Positions 5,767 to 8,772 of a DNA stretch of 8,772 nucleotides are shown here, in pieces. The stretch is from a bacterium (lineage in GTDB: Bacteria > Patescibacteriota > Minisyncoccia > Minisyncoccales > PEYH01). The notes beneath the pieces were generated by a model. That model was given only the letters and a program-made list of their open reading frames with translations, searched no databases and was not told the origin of the DNA. The stretch is taken from positions 1-8,772 of the forward strand of contig JAGGVA010000034.1 of assembly GCA_021158195.1 (NCBI GenBank), read 5' to 3'. The position numbers and the translations under genes were made by a program. Each line of letters opens with the position of its first letter. The stretch's first letter is position 1.

Positions 5767-5811
5767 CCCACAGTTATCCACATTTTCCCCTACTTTTCCA
5801 CTATAATCCAC
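5767..5811 (-). promoter_or_regulatory. Probable MraZ operator: five repeats at exact 10-bp period
   Basis: Reading the minus strand, GTGGA, GTGGA, AGGGG, GTGGA and GTGGG begin at 5811, 5801, 5791, 5781 and 5771, so five-base cores alternate with five-base spacers in perfect register. Further GTGG copies lie at 5832 (21 bases upstream) and 5749 (22 bases downstream), near the same helical face. Known MraZ operators are direct repeats of a TGGGN-type core with five-base spacers between promoter and mraZ. The repeats here span the -10 element and the leader, the expected place for autorepression. Confidence 0.65.
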
Positions 5812-5828
5812 AGAAATCATTTAGTCAA
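5800..5828 (-). promoter_or_regulatory. sigma70-type promoter of the mraZ-rsmH-ftsL-ftsI cluster
   Basis: On the minus strand, TTGACT (5828-5823) matches the -35 consensus at five of six bases. TATAGT (5805-5800) matches the -10 consensus at five of six. The spacer is exactly 17 bases. Transcription should start near 5793, giving a leader of about 55 bases before the mraZ ATG. Confidence 0.75.
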
Positions 5829-5872
5829 CCACTTTGACTGTGGATAACTTCATAAACGTTAATAAAAGATAA

Positions 5873-5907
5873 GCCAAAAACCGCCTCTAAGTGAGGCGGT
5901 TTTTGGC
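5873..5907. terminator. Strong bidirectional terminator
   Basis: A perfect 15-bp stem (5873-5887 with 5893-5907) has a five-base TAAGT loop. The core is CCGCCTC/GAGGCGG, flanked by A5 and T5 so that both strands carry a U run. On the minus strand it lies 32 bases after the stop of the Cys-rich surface protein gene and insulates it from the mraZ promoter. Confidence 0.88.
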
Positions 5908-5939
5908 AAATTTTACTTTATATCGACCTTTCTAAAATT

Positions 5940-8771
5940 TTATAACAATGCCTGTTGTTTTTCTTTTTCTTGTCTTCGTTTAATAAGCCAGTAAAGAAGA
6001 TGAAATCCTCCAATAAATATTGCCAAAAGCAGTAACAATCCAACCAAAAGCCATATATACCAATATCCTACCAAACTTCCGATAATAGTGCTTCCGCCTG
6101 CGGCTGCCTTACCAAATAACGATTCTTTAAACCTTAATATCAAATTATCAGACGCTGAAATACCATTACCAGAAACAGTGGCTACAATGCTTACTCTTGC
6201 TTTACTAATGTCTTTACTTGTTTTTCCAACAAAAGCAATTGTCTTGATATCTCCGGGATCTAAATTACCTATATTAATTCCCGAATTAATATCTCCAGCA
6301 TAATACTCTCCCTGAACATCTAAAGCGTCCTGATAGATAACTTCTGGAGGCAGATCAATTTTAATTGAAACATTTTCTAACTTCTCTTCTCCTTTATTAG
6401 ACACTACTATCAGAAAATCTACTCTTTCATTTTTGTCTAAATCTACAAGTTCCTCTCTCCATTGAGTATCATTTTTCCCTTTTTTGGCAAGAAAAGAAAT
6501 TGTTAATCCCTGAATTTTGCAATCTTGAGGACAGTTACAGATATTTTCCTCACAATTACAGATTCCATCGCCGCAATGTTCGCAACTGGCACAATAATCT
6601 TTGGATCCAATCAAACAAGTTGAACCATCACAATAGAGTTTATTTATACATTTTGAATTGACACAACTATCTAATGTGCACTCATTTTCATCTTCACAAT
6701 CTCTATATTTATCCTGCCTTACACCCTTTGAGTCATACCAATAGAGGTCGTTATCATAGCAGGCTTTTGTATAATGAATATAATAGGGCGCTGTTGAGGG
6801 AACAGGTTTCTGAACGCATGCTGAATTATACTGACACTTTCTTTCCCCTACTCTACAAACCTCACTTGATGTGCAATAATCTACCACTAACCAATTGGTC
6901 CAATTACCCCATTCACTCCATCTGCCGTTACATTCGGCACTGTCTCCGGAACAATATCTAAATCGCGATTTTGTCCTTTTGGCAACATCAGCGCCGCACC
7001 CAGTTCCCCAAGGACATCCATATTGGGTTTTGACTTCCACATCACAAATAGCAGCACTTGATTTATAATGGCATCCGTCACAACAAGGGCCAGAAGAACA
7101 TTCACATTCTTTTTTACACTTTCCATTCACACAAGTTTCATCAGAGGCGCACTCTTTTACTAAACGGGTATCTTTATATTGATTAGAATAGCATGCACCG
7201 TTTGCACAACCTCTGTCATAGCAGGTTCTTTGCTGATAAACTTTATTTCCCACACAATATTTCTCTCCCCAATCCTCACAAAAGTCATCGCCACATTCCT
7301 GATATTTTGAAAGAAGTTGACCTAAAGAATTAAACCACCAAACATCATTATTGTAACAAGAAAGATAATTAGAGGGCTGTTCGCAACTAGAGTCATATAC
7401 ACAATTGTAGGTGCAATTTCCGCCTGAACAATACCATCTTGGTCTTTGATTTGAGGCACAGTTTCCATAACCACAATTTGTTGGCCCAGAACATAATTCT
7501 AAAGATGACCATTCTAAACAGGGATCTGAGTCATAATTTCCACAAACTTGTCTGTGGGTATAATCATAACATCTAACTTGACCTATATATGAACACTCAT
7601 TTGTACAAGATGGTTGACAAGAAGAAACATTAACATTAACACAATAAGGAGAAGTATTGGCGGTTTCTACTATTCCCTGTGGAGTTTTACCATAAACTTG
7701 GCCGCAATAGGTATAAACTCCGGGGATAGTTTCAATAATTGTCCAGGTTTTTGTACCTGATGTGCCAGATACATCCTGCCAATGCCAATTTCCTTGAAAA
7801 TAAGCATAAAATCCGGATAAGCCATCGTCGTCTTGGCCTGAAATTGTTAAGTTTATTTGTTCACCAACACACAAAGATGTTGGAAAAACAGAAAGTGTAC
7901 CTGAAACAGGATCATTTTGAGGTTGACAGGTTGAATCTTCAACACAGCGGGATTCTTGCTCGATATCACATCCATCCGGAGTACAACTTCTTGTCCTTAT
8001 CTGATACATTTCATTAGACGAACATCCACCCTGACCACATCCTTGATTTTGCCATTGAGACCAATCAGAGCATTGACATTGAGGTTCATTAACCTGAACC
8101 GAACAAGTGGCTGATTTTTGTTGACTGTCTGAAGTTACAGTTACCGTGGCACAATAAGAGCCTGACTGAGAAAAAGAAGTAGAACAGAATGATTGATTTC
8201 CACTACAGGCTCCGCTCCATAAATATGTATAATTTCCTGTACCTCCGCTCACAGAGGCAATGAAATTAACATTTTCATTAACTTGGGCTGGGTTTGGCTG
8301 AGCGTAACAACTTACATTTAATTCTGGGTAACCACAATCCTGTGGACAATTTGAAGAACTCTCTCCACATTCTGAGTTACAGGTTCCATCTCCGCAAGAG
8401 TAGCATTGAGATGAACATTGGGTATCTTGATAAGTACATATACCCCAGCCGGTACAAAAATAATTTCTAAAGGTTGATCCAATGCAAGTATCTTCCCCAC
8501 AGCTTTGAGGAGAAGACCACTCTAAACAGACATCTGAATCATAATCTCCACATACTTGATAAGATGAATTGTCGGCACATCTTTTTTGACCTACATAGGA
8601 GCATTCGTCGGTACACCCTCTAACACATCTTCCATCCTGACAAATCTTTCCTTCCTCTTCACAGTTTTGATAGTTTATCCATTGGGTATTTTGATAACAT
8701 TGATTATTGGAACATCCTCTTAAAATCTTTTCTCTTTGAACCCAATTTCCCTGACATCTGTAGTTATTAGT
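5940..8771 (-). CDS. Giant Cys-rich multidomain surface protein, C-terminally anchored (5' end outside window)
   Basis: The frame is open to the right edge of the window, so 943 residues are visible and the start is missing. A GTG at 8252 falls inside a domain and is not the start. Visible residues 1-751 hold about 90 cysteines; none follow. Order: Cys module (about 6-50); Cys module A (52-87) and its extension; a CGDG...CPQDC motif (126-146); a PKD-like beta domain (about 150-227, SGGTGNYTYLWSG); a thrombospondin-1-like WSQW segment (about 233-283); a second beta-sandwich (about 288-382); a second copy of module A (388-423); module B twice (472-493 and 671-692); more TSP-like Cys modules; a second CGDG...CPQDC motif (733-751); a DUF11/CARDB-like domain (about 754-882); one membrane helix (about 897-929); and a basic cytoplasmic tail. 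It is probably exported, disulfide-bonded and cell-surface displayed. Adhesion or cell contact is plausible but inferred. It ends at the terminator at 5873-5907. Confidence 0.85.
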   Translation of the reverse strand, partial: TNNYRCQGNWVQREKILRGCSNNQCYQNTQWINYQNCEEEGKICQDGRCVRGCTDECSYVGQKRCADNSSYQVCGDYDSDVCLEWSSPQSCGEDTCIGSTFRNYFCTGWGICTYQDTQCSSQCYSCGDGTCNSECGESSSNCPQDCGYPELNVSCYAQPNPAQVNENVNFIASVSGGTGNYTYLWSGACSGNQSFCSTSFSQSGSYCATVTVTSDSQQKSATCSVQVNEPQCQCSDWSQWQNQGCGQGGCSSNEMYQIRTRSCTPDGCDIEQESRCVEDSTCQPQNDPVSGTLSVFPTSLCVGEQINLTISGQDDDGLSGFYAYFQGNWHWQDVSGTSGTKTWTIIETIPGVYTYCGQVYGKTPQGIVETANTSPYCVNVNVSSCQPSCTNECSYIGQVRCYDYTHRQVCGNYDSDPCLEWSSLELCSGPTNCGYGNCASNQRPRWYCSGGNCTYNCVYDSSCEQPSNYLSCYNNDVWWFNSLGQLLSKYQECGDDFCEDWGEKYCVGNKVYQQRTCYDRGCANGACYSNQYKDTRLVKECASDETCVNGKCKKECECSSGPCCDGCHYKSSAAICDVEVKTQYGCPWGTGCGADVAKRTKSRFRYCSGDSAECNGRWSEWGNWTNWLVVDYCTSSEVCRVGERKCQYNSACVQKPVPSTAPYYIHYTKACYDNDLYWYDSKGVRQDKYRDCEDENECTLDSCVNSKCINKLYCDGSTCLIGSKDYCASCEHCGDGICNCEENICNCPQDCKIQGLTISFLAKKGKNDTQWREELVDLDKNERVDFLIVVSNKGEEKLENVSIKIDLPPEVIYQDALDVQGEYYAGDINSGINIGNLDPGDIKTIAFVGKTSKDISKARVSIVATVSGNGISASDNLILRFKESLFGKAAAGGSTIIGSLVGYWYIWLLVGLLLLLAIFIGGFHLLYWLIKRRQEKEKQQALL
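6519..6575 (-). other. CGDG-x-C...CPQDC motif, C-terminal copy
   Basis: The motif (visible residues 733-751) starts CGDGIC and ends CPQDC over 19 residues with several acidic residues and six cysteines. It closes the Cys-rich ectodomain just before the DUF11-like domain. A 21-residue relative is encoded at 8334-8396, just before the PKD-like domain. The pattern may be a small Ca-binding or disulfide knot; this is inference. Confidence 0.6.
7503..7610 (-). repeat. Second copy of 36-residue Cys module A in the surface protein
   Basis: The encoded 36 residues (visible 388-423) align without gaps to those encoded at 8511-8618 (visible 52-87), with 25 identical. Conserved landmarks are CT-EC-SY-GQ-RC, QVCG-YDSD and CLEWSS. 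All five cysteines are conserved, so this is an intragenic duplication under structural constraint. Confidence 0.85.
8334..8396 (-). other. CGDG-x-C...CPQDC motif, N-terminal copy
   Basis: The motif (visible residues 126-146) starts CGDGTC and ends CPQDC over 21 residues. As with the C-terminal copy, it directly precedes a beta-rich domain, which suggests a boundary or spacer role between the Cys-rich modules and beta-sandwiches. Confidence 0.6.
8511..8618 (-). repeat. First copy of 36-residue Cys module A in the surface protein
   Basis: This is the upstream partner of the module at 7503-7610. Likeness continues loosely after it (a Cys pair, then an aromatic-Cys-T/S-G-x-C-TY pattern), so the duplicated unit is probably about 70 residues long. 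Confidence 0.85.
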
Positions 8772-8772
8772 C

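Larger units (their letters stand above)
5742..5847. promoter_or_regulatory. Cluster of DnaA-box-like sequences
   Basis: Three perfect TTATCCACA matches to the DnaA box lie here: 5742-5750 and 5774-5782 on the plus strand, and 5839-5847 as TGTGGATAA. Two one-mismatch boxes accompany them (TTATCCCCA at 5762-5770 and TAATCCACA at 5804-5812). They overlap the mraZ promoter and its phased repeats. They could mean DnaA control of the cluster, DnaA titration or an origin; they may also simply be MraZ boxes that resemble DnaA boxes. No dnaA or dnaN is in the window. Confidence 0.55.

Noticed and set aside
8250..8252. GTG as the start of a 770-residue Cys-rich protein
   Set aside because: The same frame stays open to the window edge and encodes homologous Cys modules and the first half of the PKD-like domain, so this GTG is internal.
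6088..8500. Several open frames antisense or shifted inside the Cys-rich surface gene
   Set aside because: They follow from the skewed codon content of the long real gene and show no plausible protein features.
1..8772. CRISPR array, transposon ends or UGA recoding
   Set aside because: No spaced repeats of CRISPR size, no transposase or terminal inverted repeats of an insertion sequence, and all well-defined genes use TAA or TAG stops with no in-frame TGA, so the code cannot be tested here.

Overview
The window is AT-rich and reads like part of a genome from a candidate-phyla-radiation (Patescibacteria, perhaps Parcubacteria-type) bacterium. This is an inference, not a proof. It rests on four things: a minimal division and cell-wall cluster (mraZ-rsmH-ftsL-ftsI) made of short proteins, starts without Shine-Dalgarno sequences, AT heptamer repeats between genes, and a very large Cys-rich, C-terminally anchored surface protein. 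Almost all coding is on the minus strand. No integrase, transposase, CRISPR array or rRNA gene is visible.

Layout on the + coordinate axis. (1) 3-437: the 3' end of an unrecognised plus-strand membrane protein, ending in a perfect palindromic terminator. (2) 478-2176: a disturbed island bounded by two copies of tRNA-Glu(CUC). The copy at 2103-2176 is intact. The copy at 478-545 keeps 68 identical bases but has lost its 5' acceptor strand. Between them lie a frameshifted relic resembling a CDP-alcohol phosphatidyltransferase, a bidirectional terminator, a gene for an anchored secreted protein with a Kunitz-like Cys-rich tail, and a decayed tRNA-Ser(UGA) directly downstream of the intact tRNA-Glu. 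(3) 2291-5738: ftsI, ftsL, rsmH and mraZ, all on the minus strand and read from 5738 down to 2291. (4) 5739-5850: the mraZ control region, with a good sigma70-type promoter, five 10-bp-phased GTGGA-like repeats that look like MraZ operator boxes, and several DnaA-box-like TTATCCACA sequences. (5) 5873-5907: a strong bidirectional terminator. (6) 5940-8771: the 3' part (943 residues) of a giant extracellular protein with about 90 cysteines, whose start lies beyond the window.

How the parts work together: MraZ is the autoregulator of the division cluster. RsmH modifies 16S rRNA. FtsL and FtsI are divisome components, FtsI being the septal peptidoglycan transpeptidase. The two Cys-rich proteins are probably exported and disulfide-bonded, and are candidates for surface or contact functions. 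The most interesting signals are the overlapping MraZ-like and DnaA-like boxes ahead of mraZ, the tRNA-bounded island, and the modular Cys-rich surface protein.
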